The notes under the pieces: model-generated
Databases searched by the model: none
Told to the model about the DNA's origin: nothing
The model's input: only the letters and a program-made list of their open reading frames with translations
Shown here: positions 7,154 to 15,211 of the stretch, piece after piece
Numbering within the stretch: the first letter of the stretch is position 1
Layout of the letters: every line of letters begins with the position of its first letter
DNA from: Acidobacteriaceae bacterium
GTDB lineage: Bacteria; Acidobacteriota; Terriglobia; Terriglobales; Acidobacteriaceae
Assembly (NCBI GenBank): GCA_030040175.1
Contig: JASHUF010000196.1
Location: forward strand, 1 to 26,607
Direction: 5' to 3'
DNA length: 26,607 nucleotides
Translations under genes and position numbers: made by a program

Positions 7154-10100
7154 CTAAAACTGCAGCTTGGCGCCGAACTGGATCTGCCGTGAGGTGGTGG
7201 AGGTGGCCGTAACCACGCCCGCGGTGGGGGAGATGCCGGAAGTGGCCGAGGTGTAGACCACCTCGTTGGGGGTAAGGAAGTTGGTGTGGTTGAGGATGTT
7301 GAAGAACTCGGCGCGGAACTGGAGGCCCAGGCGCTCGGTGAGGCGCGAGTTCTTGACCGCGGAGAAATCGAGCTCGGAGAGCCTCGGCCCGGTCAGCGCG
7401 TCGCGCGCCACGTTGCCGTAATAGCCGGTCGCCGGAGGCAGAAAGGCGTTGGGGTTGAAGAACTCCCCCACCGTGTGCGGATACAGGCTGCCGGTGAAGG
7501 CCGGATTCCAGTTGGGGCGCACCGGATTGCGCGTGTCGCCGTTGCCGGTCGGGTTGTAGCCCAGCTGCGGGGTGAAGGGGAAGCCGGTCTGCAGGGTCAG
7601 GATGCCGCTCGCCGTCCAGCCGGAGGCCACAAAATTCACCGGCGCCGAGGCGTGATTCAGAAACCGCTGCTTTGCGCCCAGGGGCAGCTCCCAGCTGCCG
7701 TTGATCGACGCCGACTGGCGCACATCCGTGGCCGCCGGGCCCCAGTCGAGCTTGGGATCGAGCGGGAACTCGACGTACGCAGGCGTGTTGCCGCTCACGC
7801 TGGTGTTCCACGCCGAGCCGTCGTCGAGGTTCTTCGACCAGGTGTAATTGCCACGCAACTGCAAGCCCTTGGCGTAGGTGCGGCGCACGTCCAGCTCGAG
7901 CGCGTTGTAAAGGCCCACGCCTTGCGAAACCCAGGAAGTGGAATTGGCCAGCGCCGGGTTGGCGTCCGGCTCGCCGCTGGTGTAGTAGGGCTCACCTGCC
8001 GCCGTGTACAGCGGCACCGGCTCGTTCATGTCTTCGGAAAGAATCTGGTGATAGCCGTGCGAGCCCACGTAGCCCGCGGTCAGCGTGGTGTGCGGCGCAA
8101 TCTCCTGCTCGATGCGCAGGCTCCAGGCGAGCACCGCGGGGGTGGAGATATTCGGTTGCACGTTGCTGGGCGAGACCTTCGTCCCCGCGGGCGGCGGTGT
8201 GCCCGGGGTGAAGCTCAGAGCGGAAACCGCGATCGACTTGATCGATTCCGCGGTGTTGAACGGAGCCGTCTGGTCGAGCCGGTAATCGAGCGTATCCAGC
8301 AACCCGTGATAAAGGCCGAAGCCGCCGCGCACTGCCGTCTTGCCGTTGCCCCACACGTCCCAGGCAAAGCCCGCGCGCGGGTTGGGCAGGAACTTTGCGC
8401 GGTTGTCCGAGAGCGCCGAGCCGCCCACCACCGGCGTAGTCTGCAGCACGCCGTCGACGAGGGCGTAATTGGCCGCGCGTCCCTGCGCTTCGTTCCAGCC
8501 GTTGGTGGATTCGGAGCGGAAGCCCAAGCGCACTTCGAGCCGCGGCGTCACCTTCACCGTGTCCTCCACAAAGGCCGCGCCCTCGAGCGAGCGCCATCCC
8601 AGCTCCGTAGGCGAGGGCACCACGGTGAACGTGGCCACGGTGCCTTCGAGGAAGGTGCTCAGCGTGCTGAACGAAGCCTGCCCGTACTGGTCCTGGGCCA
8701 GCAGATCGTTCGACTCCACGCGCTGCAGCCAGACGCCCGCTTCGATCTGCTGGCGTCCATGCAACCAGAAAACGTGGTCGTCTTCGGTGAACAGGTTGCG
8801 CGCGGTGCGGTTGTTGCTGCCCACGTTGGTGCCCGCCTGCGTGATCTGCGAAGCGCCGTTCGAGGCCGTGCTGCCGCTGATGACGATGGCGCCGACGGGC
8901 TCGCCCGTCACCCATCCGGTCTCGCTCACCGGCGTGTAACCGGTGAAGAAGTAGCTCGCGCGCGAGTAGCCGAAGCGCGCCGTGTTCAAGAACGAGGGCG
9001 AAAAGACGTGCTGCTCCTGCACGCTCCCGACCTGCTCGCGCAGGCTCTCGTCGACCAGGCTCAGGGGATTGGCCGAGGGCGTGTTGGCCGCCGAATCGTC
9101 CACCGTGTAGACGGCAAAGAGCAAATCCTTGCTGCCCAGGTTCCAATCGAAGCGCGTGGTGCCGAAGTCCTCGCGGATGTGCTGCGGGGGATGGCTGAAG
9201 GCCTCCGCGATGCCGCTCGGATTTCCGTTCGACAAGAGCTCGGGGCCGTTCTGCGCCGGCCACAGGCTCAGGAGCGGAACCACCGCGGCGTTCACGCCCA
9301 CGTACGTCTCTTCGCCCGCGGAGTTGGGCAGATACCCCTCGCGGGCTTCGTTGTCCGGCACCAGCGTGACCGCGCTCAGGCCCCAGTTCTGGCGGAAGCC
9401 TTCGTAGTTGCCGAACAGAAAATACTTGTCCTTTTTGATCGGCCCGCCCAGCGATCCGCCGAACTGGTTGCGCTGGAACTCGGGGATGGCCGCCTGATCA
9501 AAGTAATTGCGCGCATCGAGCGCGCTGTTGCGCAGGAACTCGAACCCCGTCCCGTGCAGCTGGTTGGTGCCCGACGTGGTCACGATGCTTACCTGCGCGC
9601 CGTCGCGCTTGCCGTAGCTGGCCCCGTAGGTGTCCGTCACCACATTGAACTCGCGCACCGCGTCCACCCCCAGCAGCTCCCCGCTCGTGCCGCCCGGCGT
9701 CACGTTGATCAGCGAGGCCCCCGTGTACTCGATGCCGTTCAGCAGAAAGAGATTATCCTGCGGCCGGCGCCCGCTCACGCTGAACATGTTGCCCACCGAC
9801 GAGTTCGAGGTCCCGATGCCGCCCGAGCGCTCCCCGGTGTAATTCACCGTGGCCGGATTCAGCGTCAGCAGCTCGTCGTAGCTGCGCCCGTTCAGCGGCA
9901 GCTCTTTCACCGCGCGCTCGTCGATCAGCCCCGAGGTCTGCTGCGAGGTGGTGTTCACTCCCGTCGACTCGGCCTCGACCACCACGTCCGTATGCACCGC
10001 GTCCACCGTCAGCTCGAAATCCACCACCAGGCTCTCGGCCACCACCAGCGTGATGCCCGTCCGCTCCTGCGCCGCAAAGCCGTCGTGCGCTGCCGTCACC

Positions 10101-10348
10101 GTGTAGTCGCCCACGGGCACGCTCGGCGCCGCGTAGCGCCCGTCCGCGCCCGTCCTCAGCGTCCGCGTCGCGCCCGTCTCCAGTTGCTTCACCGTTACCG
10201 TGGCCCCGCTCAGCTCCGCCCCGGTCGCGTCCCGCACCGTCCCGCTCAGCGTCGCCCCCACCACCTGCGCATGCACGCCCATCGCGCCCAAGGCGATGAA
10301 CAAGGTAAAGAATGCGGCAAATATGCTTTTGAATCCTCGTGCTTGCAT
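7154..10348 (-). CDS. TonB-dependent receptor with carboxypeptidase-regulatory-like N-terminal domain
   Basis: This is an outer-membrane beta-barrel transporter of the large Oar/CarboxypepD-regulatory type, 1,064 residues from the chosen start. A signal peptide (FAAFFTLFIALGAMGVHAQ) is followed by the carboxypeptidase-regulatory-like domain at about 32-115 (GATLSGTVRDATGAELSGATVTV..., DGRYAAPSVPVGDYTVTA). Next is a plug region with ELPLNGRSYDELLTLNPATV and GVDAVREFNVVTDTYGASYGKRDGAQVSIVTTSGTN. The remainder is a beta-barrel ending in QIQFGAKLQF with a terminal phenylalanine. The ATG at 10348 was chosen because GAGGAG precedes it at 9-12 bp; the open frame reaches 10387. No SusD-type lipoprotein is adjacent, as expected for these acidobacterial receptors. 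Its 177-bp gap to the downstream GH3 gene suggests they serve the same glycan, though each seems able to be transcribed separately. The actual substrate is unknown. Confidence 0.95.
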   Translation of the reverse strand: MQARGFKSIFAAFFTLFIALGAMGVHAQVVGATLSGTVRDATGAELSGATVTVKQLETGATRTLRTGADGRYAAPSVPVGDYTVTAAHDGFAAQERTGITLVVAESLVVDFELTVDAVHTDVVVEAESTGVNTTSQQTSGLIDERAVKELPLNGRSYDELLTLNPATVNYTGERSGGIGTSNSSVGNMFSVSGRRPQDNLFLLNGIEYTGASLINVTPGGTSGELLGVDAVREFNVVTDTYGASYGKRDGAQVSIVTTSGTNQLHGTGFEFLRNSALDARNYFDQAAIPEFQRNQFGGSLGGPIKKDKYFLFGNYEGFRQNWGLSAVTLVPDNEAREGYLPNSAGEETYVGVNAAVVPLLSLWPAQNGPELLSNGNPSGIAEAFSHPPQHIREDFGTTRFDWNLGSKDLLFAVYTVDDSAANTPSANPLSLVDESLREQVGSVQEQHVFSPSFLNTARFGYSRASYFFTGYTPVSETGWVTGEPVGAIVISGSTASNGASQITQAGTNVGSNNRTARNLFTEDDHVFWLHGRQQIEAGVWLQRVESNDLLAQDQYGQASFSTLSTFLEGTVATFTVVPSPTELGWRSLEGAAFVEDTVKVTPRLEVRLGFRSESTNGWNEAQGRAANYALVDGVLQTTPVVGGSALSDNRAKFLPNPRAGFAWDVWGNGKTAVRGGFGLYHGLLDTLDYRLDQTAPFNTAESIKSIAVSALSFTPGTPPPAGTKVSPSNVQPNISTPAVLAWSLRIEQEIAPHTTLTAGYVGSHGYHQILSEDMNEPVPLYTAAGEPYYTSGEPDANPALANSTSWVSQGVGLYNALELDVRRTYAKGLQLRGNYTWSKNLDDGSAWNTSVSGNTPAYVEFPLDPKLDWGPAATDVRQSASINGSWELPLGAKQRFLNHASAPVNFVASGWTASGILTLQTGFPFTPQLGYNPTGNGDTRNPVRPNWNPAFTGSLYPHTVGEFFNPNAFLPPATGYYGNVARDALTGPRLSELDFSAVKNSRLTERLGLQFRAEFFNILNHTNFLTPNEVVYTSATSGISPTAGVVTATSTTSRQIQFGAKLQF

Positions 10349-10473
10349 CACGTCCGTCTCCTCAAGAATCTCCAGCCGCGGCAGCAATGCACCGGCTGAA
10401 CGAAAGTTGCGCCAAGGGAGCGGCGAATTCAGCTCTCCTTAAGCGCAGGTGAATTGAAAATGGAATGCGAGAA

Positions 10474-10501
10474 AAATTAGCAGCAACTTGGGCGACAACA
10501 A
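10474..10501 (-). promoter_or_regulatory. Possible promoter of the TonB receptor gene
   Basis: On the minus strand TTGTTG (10501-10496) and TAATTT (10479-10474) are separated by 16 bp, about 125 bp upstream of the receptor start. The match to sigma-70 consensus is fair (four of six bases in each box). No operator-like dyad is attached. Confidence 0.25.
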
Positions 10502-10660
10502 CAGCAGGCCCGCCGGGAGGCTGGCAGCCAGCGCCGCGAATGGGAAAGAAAGTCTGTCATTCGACCGGTGCGGAAACCCGTTGCATCAACTCCGTGCCCC
10601 GTCCTTGCGCCTCCTTGGCGAAGGAGCGCGAAAGCAGAACCGTCAACTGACTGAAGACCC

Positions 10661-10700
10661 AAAAACACGAAAGCCGCGCCAGCATTGCTGCCTGCGCGGC
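10661..10700 (-). terminator. Rho-independent-type terminator of the lipoprotein operon
   Basis: Read on the minus strand, GCCGCGC (10700-10694) pairs perfectly with GCGCGGC (10679-10673) across a 14-base loop, followed directly by TTTCGTGTTTTT. It lies about 155 bp past the stop of the 10854-11222 gene, in the right orientation to end that transcript and to insulate the receptor promoter. Confidence 0.6.
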
Positions 10701-10853
10701 CTTGAGAGAATCTTTGAGCCAGATTCGACTTACCCGCAGGACCGGCGCAGCGTGCAGCAACATGCGCAACACCTCGACGCACAGCCCGGGCCTGCGAGCG
10801 AAATTCTCATGGTTAAACTATACCGTATCTTCGAATTTCCGGTCAAATTGGCG

Positions 10854-11222
10854 CTAGGAGACGCCCAGAAGCCCGAATACCTTGTCGATGGCGTTCAGGA
10901 TGTCGGCCGCGGTTTGAAAGTGCGATGCGGTCGCGTTGATCTGAGTCTGGAGGGTTTTCAGGCCGCTATTGGTTGAGTTGAATTGGACCTGTAGGGCCGC
11001 GAACACTGCCGTATCCTGGCTGAACTTGTACATAGTATCTTTGCCTAGGAGGTCTCGGATATTATCCCGCTGGGGCCCGATCGCTTCTCGCGCAGTAGCG
11101 TCCGAATTGCATTCCCATTCATTCACGAGCTTATTGTAGAGATCGAAATAGGCTGCTTGTAGGTCGTCGCTGAGGGGAATGGTCGGCGCGGCGGGTAGGT
11201 TTCCAGGTGTCGGCGTGCTCAC
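10854..11222 (-). CDS. Small hypothetical protein downstream of a lipoprotein gene
   Basis: I do not recognise this 122-residue protein. It has a proline-rich start (STPTPGNLPAAPTIPLSDD), then appears mostly helical with heptad-like spacing (ALQVQFNSTNSGLKTLQTQINATASHFQTAADILNAIDKVFGLLGVS). There is no signal peptide or clear membrane helix, and only one cysteine. The start codon lies 24 bp after the lipoprotein stop on the same strand, so the two probably form one transcript that ends at the hairpin at 10661-10700. GGAG lies about 7 bp before the start. The length and codon use look like a genuine gene rather than a shadow. A cytoplasmic or secreted helical partner of the lipoprotein is a guess. 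Confidence 0.75.
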   Translation of the reverse strand: MSTPTPGNLPAAPTIPLSDDLQAAYFDLYNKLVNEWECNSDATAREAIGPQRDNIRDLLGKDTMYKFSQDTAVFAALQVQFNSTNSGLKTLQTQINATASHFQTAADILNAIDKVFGLLGVS

Positions 11223-11246
11223 GGTGCGCTCCTCCGAAATTGCGGG

Positions 11247-12287
11247 TCAGTTGGCTGGCGACAAAGACGAGTAGAACTTGCCCAAACTCTCGCCGGCGGC
11301 ACTCAGGTCTTTGAGTTTTTGCGTCAGGCTCTCCGGATTGTTGTCCTGCGCCGCCGCAGCCAGCGCGTGGTGCGTCATTTCGAGATTCACGATGGCCGCG
11401 CGCAACTGCGTCAGCGCCCGGTCGTTGGCCTGTTGCTGGCGGGCCATCGCCGGCAGCTTCATGGACTCCACGTGCTTTTCCTCCGGGTCAAGCTTAGGAT
11501 TGCTGGCGAAGGTCATCTGCTTTTCGATCACATCGTCGCTGTCGAGTTTTTCGTGAATTTGGAGCTGCGTGATGTCCCTAGCCAGTAGCTCACAGAGCGT
11601 CTGCACATGCGGGTCCATGGCCTCGATCTGCTTCGGCAGTTCCTTCTCGATGGTGCGGTTCACCAGGAACTGGCCCAGGGCATCGATGGCCACGCTGATC
11701 CCCTTGGCCGCCTCCGGGGAGACGAGCGGCGGCAGCGTGGATGACGAGCTCGACGTAGTGGTCGTCGTGCTGCTCGAGGTGGTTGTGGTCGTGGTCTCCG
11801 TTGTCGAGGAGGGCGCGGGCGCCACGCCGAGCGCGGTCTCCGCCGCGGGGGCCAGCGTATTCGCAATGTTGGTCAGGTTCTCGCCCATCGACTTCGACGC
11901 AGCATCGAGCGCGGGTGAGTCTGTGCCGCCGGTGATCGTGCCTAGATCCTTCACGTAGAGCTGAAAGGCCTCGAGCACGGCGAGACGAATCTGGATGTCT
12001 TTGTCGGGCGGCCAATCCTGGATGTTCGAGGGGATAAATACCTGCGTTTGCTCGAAGGAAGCGGCGGCGTCATAATCCACGCTCTCGGCGTGGATTGCCT
12101 GCGCGGTGTGATAGGCAACCGTGGCCTGGTCCGCCACCGGCGCCGTGGCCGCGGCCAGCGCGGTCACATGGGGGCTGAGCGAGGAAGCGCATCCGGCAAG
12201 GACGAGCGGCAGGCCGAGCGCGAACACAATTACGCCCAGGCGCGCCGCACGAGCTCCGGCAGCTCTCTCCCCCTTTTTGCCGAACAT
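11247..12287 (-). CDS. Predicted lipoprotein with Ser/Thr-rich linker
   Basis: This 346-residue protein of unknown family has a basic N-terminus, a hydrophobic stretch and the lipobox LVLAGC, so C33 should be lipidated and the protein anchored to a membrane facing the periplasm. Two probably helical domains (about 40-155 and 190-346, both rich in Ala, Gln and Glu) are joined by an almost pure Ser/Thr run at about 160-184. A flexible tether of this kind is often seen in surface lipoproteins. The ATG at 12287 was chosen because the longer frame to 12326 begins with TTG and adds residues ahead of the signal peptide. It is followed by the 122-residue gene, and is divergent from the DUF2235 hydrolase with about 214 bp between. 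Function is not known. Confidence 0.8.
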   Translation of the reverse strand: MFGKKGERAAGARAARLGVIVFALGLPLVLAGCASSLSPHVTALAAATAPVADQATVAYHTAQAIHAESVDYDAAASFEQTQVFIPSNIQDWPPDKDIQIRLAVLEAFQLYVKDLGTITGGTDSPALDAASKSMGENLTNIANTLAPAAETALGVAPAPSSTTETTTTTTSSSTTTTTSSSSSTLPPLVSPEAAKGISVAIDALGQFLVNRTIEKELPKQIEAMDPHVQTLCELLARDITQLQIHEKLDSDDVIEKQMTFASNPKLDPEEKHVESMKLPAMARQQQANDRALTQLRAAIVNLEMTHHALAAAAQDNNPESLTQKLKDLSAAGESLGKFYSSLSPAN

Positions 12288-12501
12288 AGTTGCATGGAAA
12301 ACCGCCCCACGCGCTTTGTCAATCAATTTCCGCGGGAGGGCGCGGAGTTTTCCCTCCGGCGCAGCCGAAGCTGTGATAAAACGTGTGTAACTTTCAGCGG
12401 TCTCCCATCACTACATGACTTAAGGAGCAAGCGCCTTCGACTTTTGGGCGCTCCTCTCCATTTTGCGGCAAAGGGAGAAGGGGAAAGAGCGGAGAACTCC
12501 G

Positions 12502-13542
12502 ATGTCCAAGCGAATTGTGTATTGCGCCGACGGCACCTGGGATGCGCCCGGGAGCAGCACCAACGTCTATCTCCTATATAAAGCGCTAACCGTCAGCGCC
12601 GATCAGGTGACTTACTACGACGACGGCATCGGCGCAGGGATCACCGGGATCGCTCATGTTCTCGACGGCGCCTTTGGACTGGGACTCTTCCAGAAAATTC
12701 AGGATGGCTACACCACCATTGGCCACGCCTACGAGCCCGGCGACCGGATTTATCTCTTCGGCTTCAGCCGCGGCGCCTACACCGCGCGGAGCCTCGCGGG
12801 CATGATCGCCATCTGCGGGCTGCCCACGGGCAGCTTCACCAACAACTGCGTTACCCAAGCCTTCCAAGCGTATCGCGATCCCGTGAACCGCGCCGCGATT
12901 CTTGCCGGCCTGGGCGCGTGTTCGCTTGCGAATGTGCCCATCCAGATGGTGGGCGTGTGGGACACGGTGGGTTCGCTCGGCATTCCCGCCATCTTCGGCG
13001 GAATCGACGAAGCGCAGTTCGGCTTTCTTGACACCACGCTGCACCCGGACGTGCAGAGCGCTTACCAGGCTCTGGCCATCGACGAGGTGCGCGCGCAGTT
13101 TCCCGCTACCCTCTGGACCTCGATGTCGGCGCCGGGCCAGACCATGGTGCAGGTGTGGTTCTCAGGCTGCCACGGGGACGTGGGCGGAGGCACGCCGCAG
13201 GGAGGGCCGGTGGACAACGGCACGCGCCTCTGCGACATCACGCTGGGCTGGATGATTGCGAACGCCCAGGCGCAAGGGCTCGTTTTCGATCCAACGGCGA
13301 TTGCGCCATACGCATCTTTCAGCGCCCAGTGCTCAATGGACAAGATGAACGAGACCTGGACTTCGATCTACGGCCCGCAACATCTGCGGACCATCGCCGC
13401 GAATTCTTCGCTGGGCAACAGCGTGGCTCTGCGCGTGCAGTACGGTGCGGGCGATTACACGCCGGGCAATCTGACGATCAGCGACGGCGCTCTGGGTGGG
13501 GGCTACGCTCAGGTGGACGTGGTGGCCGCGCCTACGGTCTAG
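12502..13542 (+). CDS. DUF2235 alpha/beta-hydrolase (Tle1-like lipase fold)
   Basis: This 346-residue protein of the DUF2235 (uncharacterised alpha/beta-hydrolase) family includes phospholipases such as the type VI effector Tle1. The opening RIVYCADGTWDAPG is the family signature. The nucleophile elbow is GFSRGAYTARSLAG with S89. A second conserved patch, VGVWDTVGSLGIP, contains D154, and SGCHGDVGGG contains H224; these are plausible partners of the catalytic triad. The ATG at 12502 is preceded by GGAGA at 6 bp; the open frame begins at 12463. There is no signal peptide, PAAR, VgrG or other secretion gene nearby, so a secreted-toxin role is not supported by context. The only neighbour is the divergent lipoprotein operon. 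The substrate (a lipid or other ester) is inferred from the fold. Confidence 0.88.
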   Translation: MSKRIVYCADGTWDAPGSSTNVYLLYKALTVSADQVTYYDDGIGAGITGIAHVLDGAFGLGLFQKIQDGYTTIGHAYEPGDRIYLFGFSRGAYTARSLAGMIAICGLPTGSFTNNCVTQAFQAYRDPVNRAAILAGLGACSLANVPIQMVGVWDTVGSLGIPAIFGGIDEAQFGFLDTTLHPDVQSAYQALAIDEVRAQFPATLWTSMSAPGQTMVQVWFSGCHGDVGGGTPQGGPVDNGTRLCDITLGWMIANAQAQGLVFDPTAIAPYASFSAQCSMDKMNETWTSIYGPQHLRTIAANSSLGNSVALRVQYGAGDYTPGNLTISDGALGGGYAQVDVVAAPTV

Positions 13543-13679
13543 ATTCTTCTTGGGGTACGGTATTGGCGGTCAAAAGGCACCGCAAACCGTGTGGCCTCGC
13601 TTTGCCTGTCCCGCGCTTCCTGTACGATCACTACTATACGATGGGGTAAGCGCAGGAGATTACCGATCGAACCGCCGTC

Positions 13680-14276
13680 ATGAAGGCCCATCTCGCCGAC
13701 CGTTTCAACCCGTTCCGCTCCGCTCCCAATTTTCTCACTCTGCTGCGCATCTGCCTGGCGCCGTTTCTGGTGGCGGCCATTCTCGAAGGCTATTACGAGC
13801 TCAGCTTCGCGCTGTTTGTGGCCGCCGGCCTGACTGACCTGCTCGACGGAGCTCTGGCGCGCGTGCTCAGGCAGCGCTCCATGCTCGGCCATTATCTCGA
13901 TCCCGTGGCCGACAAGCTGCTGCTGAGCACGCTGTTTCTGGTGCTTCTGCACAAGGGGCTCATGCCGGTTACGGTCACGGTGCTGGTCTTCGGGCGCGAT
14001 GTGGGGATTCTGCTGGTCGCGGCCATCCTCTACGCCGCCGCCGGCCGCAGGGAGTTTCATCCCAGCCTCTTCGGCAAGGCCAATACGCTGGCGCAGATCG
14101 GCGCCGTGGCCGCAGTGCTGCTCGAGCAGCTCACCCCGGCGCTCTGGGTGGTCTACTTCCGCACCTTTGCCCTCGACCTGACCATGGTGCTTACCGTGGC
14201 CTCGGGGCTGCATTATGCATGGCTGGCCTCAAGAAGGCTCGGCGCACCGCAGGCGAACGGTTCCGCGCCCAAGTGA
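13680..14276 (+). CDS. CDP-alcohol phosphatidyltransferase (PgsA-like)
   Basis: This integral membrane enzyme transfers a phosphatidyl group from CDP-diacylglycerol to an alcohol, in phospholipid synthesis. The 198-residue protein has the complete CDP-alcohol phosphotransferase motif: D53, D56-G57, A60-R61, G70, D74 and D78 (TDLLDGALAR...G...D...D). About five or six hydrophobic segments follow (for example LRICLAPFLVAAIL at 22-35 and LLLSTLFLVLLHKGL). Length and motif fit phosphatidylglycerophosphate synthase, but cardiolipin or inositol-phosphate synthases share them, so no symbol is given. The start is supported by the conserved 'NPFRSAPNFLTLLRI' region. AGGAG is present, but about 20 bp upstream, which is too far to be decisive. 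It lies 137 bp after the DUF2235 gene. Confidence 0.9.
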   Translation: MKAHLADRFNPFRSAPNFLTLLRICLAPFLVAAILEGYYELSFALFVAAGLTDLLDGALARVLRQRSMLGHYLDPVADKLLLSTLFLVLLHKGLMPVTVTVLVFGRDVGILLVAAILYAAAGRREFHPSLFGKANTLAQIGAVAAVLLEQLTPALWVVYFRTFALDLTMVLTVASGLHYAWLASRRLGAPQANGSAPK

Positions 14277-14325
14277 AGGACCCAAGGAAAGCGCGCATGA
14301 TGAGAGGTGGAATTACGTGGGGGAA

Positions 14326-14490
14326 TTAGGAGTCGCCGGAGACGTCTTCCGTCTCCGCCGAGTCTTCGATCTCCATGTCGCGGAATTCTTCTGAATCAAA
14401 GACCTCGCCGCACTCCAGGCATTCCACAAACTCGGTGTCTTCGTGCCGGGACACGACTCGCACCCGGGGATGTCTGCACTCGGTAACCAT
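14326..14490 (-). CDS. Mini-protein (54 aa) with zinc-ribbon-like cysteines
   Basis: This short minus-strand gene (ATG at 14490, TAA at 14326) encodes an acidic protein of 54 residues beginning MVTECRHPRVRVV and carrying FVECLECGEVFDSEEF. C5 with H7, and C24 with C27, are spaced like a one-knuckle zinc ribbon. The C-terminal 20 residues are strongly acidic. It lies alone between the phosphatidyltransferase gene and the rrf2-like gene, convergent with the former. The reading is supported by the compact paired motif and by the absence of a competing gene. The ribosome-binding site (AAGAG) is weak and distant. I do not recognise a named family; a nucleic-acid- or metal-binding role is inferred. 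Confidence 0.6.
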   Translation of the reverse strand: MVTECRHPRVRVVSRHEDTEFVECLECGEVFDSEEFRDMEIEDSAETEDVSGDS

Positions 14491-14630
14491 CAATCGTCTA
14501 GAAATTGCTCTTGGGGCCAGATTGTAGCCCGACTTCCATAATTTTTAAAAGCCTATTTGGTTGAATCTTTTTGGGGGGTCTGGTTACTTTTTTCAGGGGA
14601 TGGCCCCCGCGGTGTAAAGAGAACCGGGTC

Positions 14631-14674
14631 TGGCAAAGCCGAGAGAATCAGTCATATACTATAACCGGACCGGT
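14631..14674 (+). promoter_or_regulatory. Candidate promoter and operator of the rrf2-iscS-iscA operon
   Basis: TATACT (14655-14660) is a good -10 box; TGGCAA (14631-14636) is a poor -35, 18 bp upstream. Just past the -10 lies the perfect inverted repeat ACCGG-A-CCGGT (14664-14674), well placed to be an operator for the Rrf2-type regulator encoded 15 bp downstream. A weak -35 is common in promoters under such control. Binding is inferred. Confidence 0.45.
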
Positions 14675-14688
14675 GCAGCCGGCATTGC

Positions 14689-15147
14689 ATGCTCAAGCTG
14701 ACCAAGAAGGCCGACTACGGGCTGATGGCGCTCAAGTACCTCGCCGAGCACCCGGAGACCCCTGCCTTAAGCGCAAAGGACTTGGCTGACGCCTACGGCA
14801 TCCCGGCGCAGTTGCTGGCCAAGATCCTGCAACGGCTGACCAAAACGGGACTTTTGCGCTCCCACGCGGGGATGAACGGCGGCTACGCGCTGGCACGGGA
14901 CGCGCGGGAGATTTCGGCTTACGAGGTGATCCATGCCATCGACGGGCCGTTTTTCATTACCTCCTGCACCAAGGGCGCCAAAGGCTGCGATTTGACCCCG
15001 AGCTGCACCATCAAGGAGCCGCTGGCGCGCGTAAATGACACAATCGCCGGGGTTTTGAAGAGCATCAGCATTCAGGATCTCTCCGAGCACGAGCATCCGG
15101 CGCCGCGCCTTGTGCAGGCCAGCCCGCTGGTCACGCTGACGCTCTAG
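14689..15147 (+). CDS. Rrf2/IscR-family transcriptional regulator
   Basis: This 152-residue winged-helix regulator of the Rrf2 family, closest in layout to IscR, probably senses an Fe-S cluster and controls the assembly genes behind it. The wHTH is at about 1-75 ([63 protein letters not shown]). Three cysteines, C93, C100 and C106, in [17 protein letters not shown] match the cluster-binding trio of IscR (C-x5/6-C-x5-C). IscR itself has a further histidine ligand not obvious here. The ATG directly follows GGCATTGC with no clear Shine-Dalgarno. It heads an operon with iscS (64 bp gap) and iscA. Autoregulation through the dyad at 14664-14674 is a reasonable inference. Confidence 0.93.
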   Translation: MLKLTKKADYGLMALKYLAEHPETPALSAKDLADAYGIPAQLLAKILQRLTKTGLLRSHAGMNGGYALARDAREISAYEVIHAIDGPFFITSCTKGAKGCDLTPSCTIKEPLARVNDTIAGVLKSISIQDLSEHEHPAPRLVQASPLVTLTL

Positions 15148-15211
15148 CACCGGCTGCTGCGCCCGCAGGGGCGCGGGAGCAGAATCCGGGCCATTTGCGG
15201 AGTCATCCTCC

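Larger units (their letters stand above)
10349..10853. other. Intergenic stretch upstream of the TonB receptor gene
   Basis: About 500 bp separate the receptor start from the next minus-strand gene. I see a possible receptor promoter (10474-10501) and a terminator-like hairpin (10661-10700). Short open frames here are cysteine- or arginine-rich and look like chance. No LacI-type operator word was found in this stretch. Confidence 0.5.

Noticed and set aside
7286..10399. A 1,037-residue open frame on the plus strand opposite the TonB receptor gene
   Set aside because: Arginine/histidine/valine-rich translation with no family motif; it is the antisense shadow of a high-GC gene that has unmistakable receptor motifs on the minus strand.
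10477..10782. Small cysteine-rich frame upstream of the TonB receptor
   Set aside because: Contains the terminator hairpin and a poor start; it looks like chance coding in GC-rich DNA.
12502..13542. Type VI secretion phospholipase effector
   Set aside because: The DUF2235 fold fits, but there is no VgrG, PAAR, Hcp or other secretion gene in the window, so the effector label is not supported.
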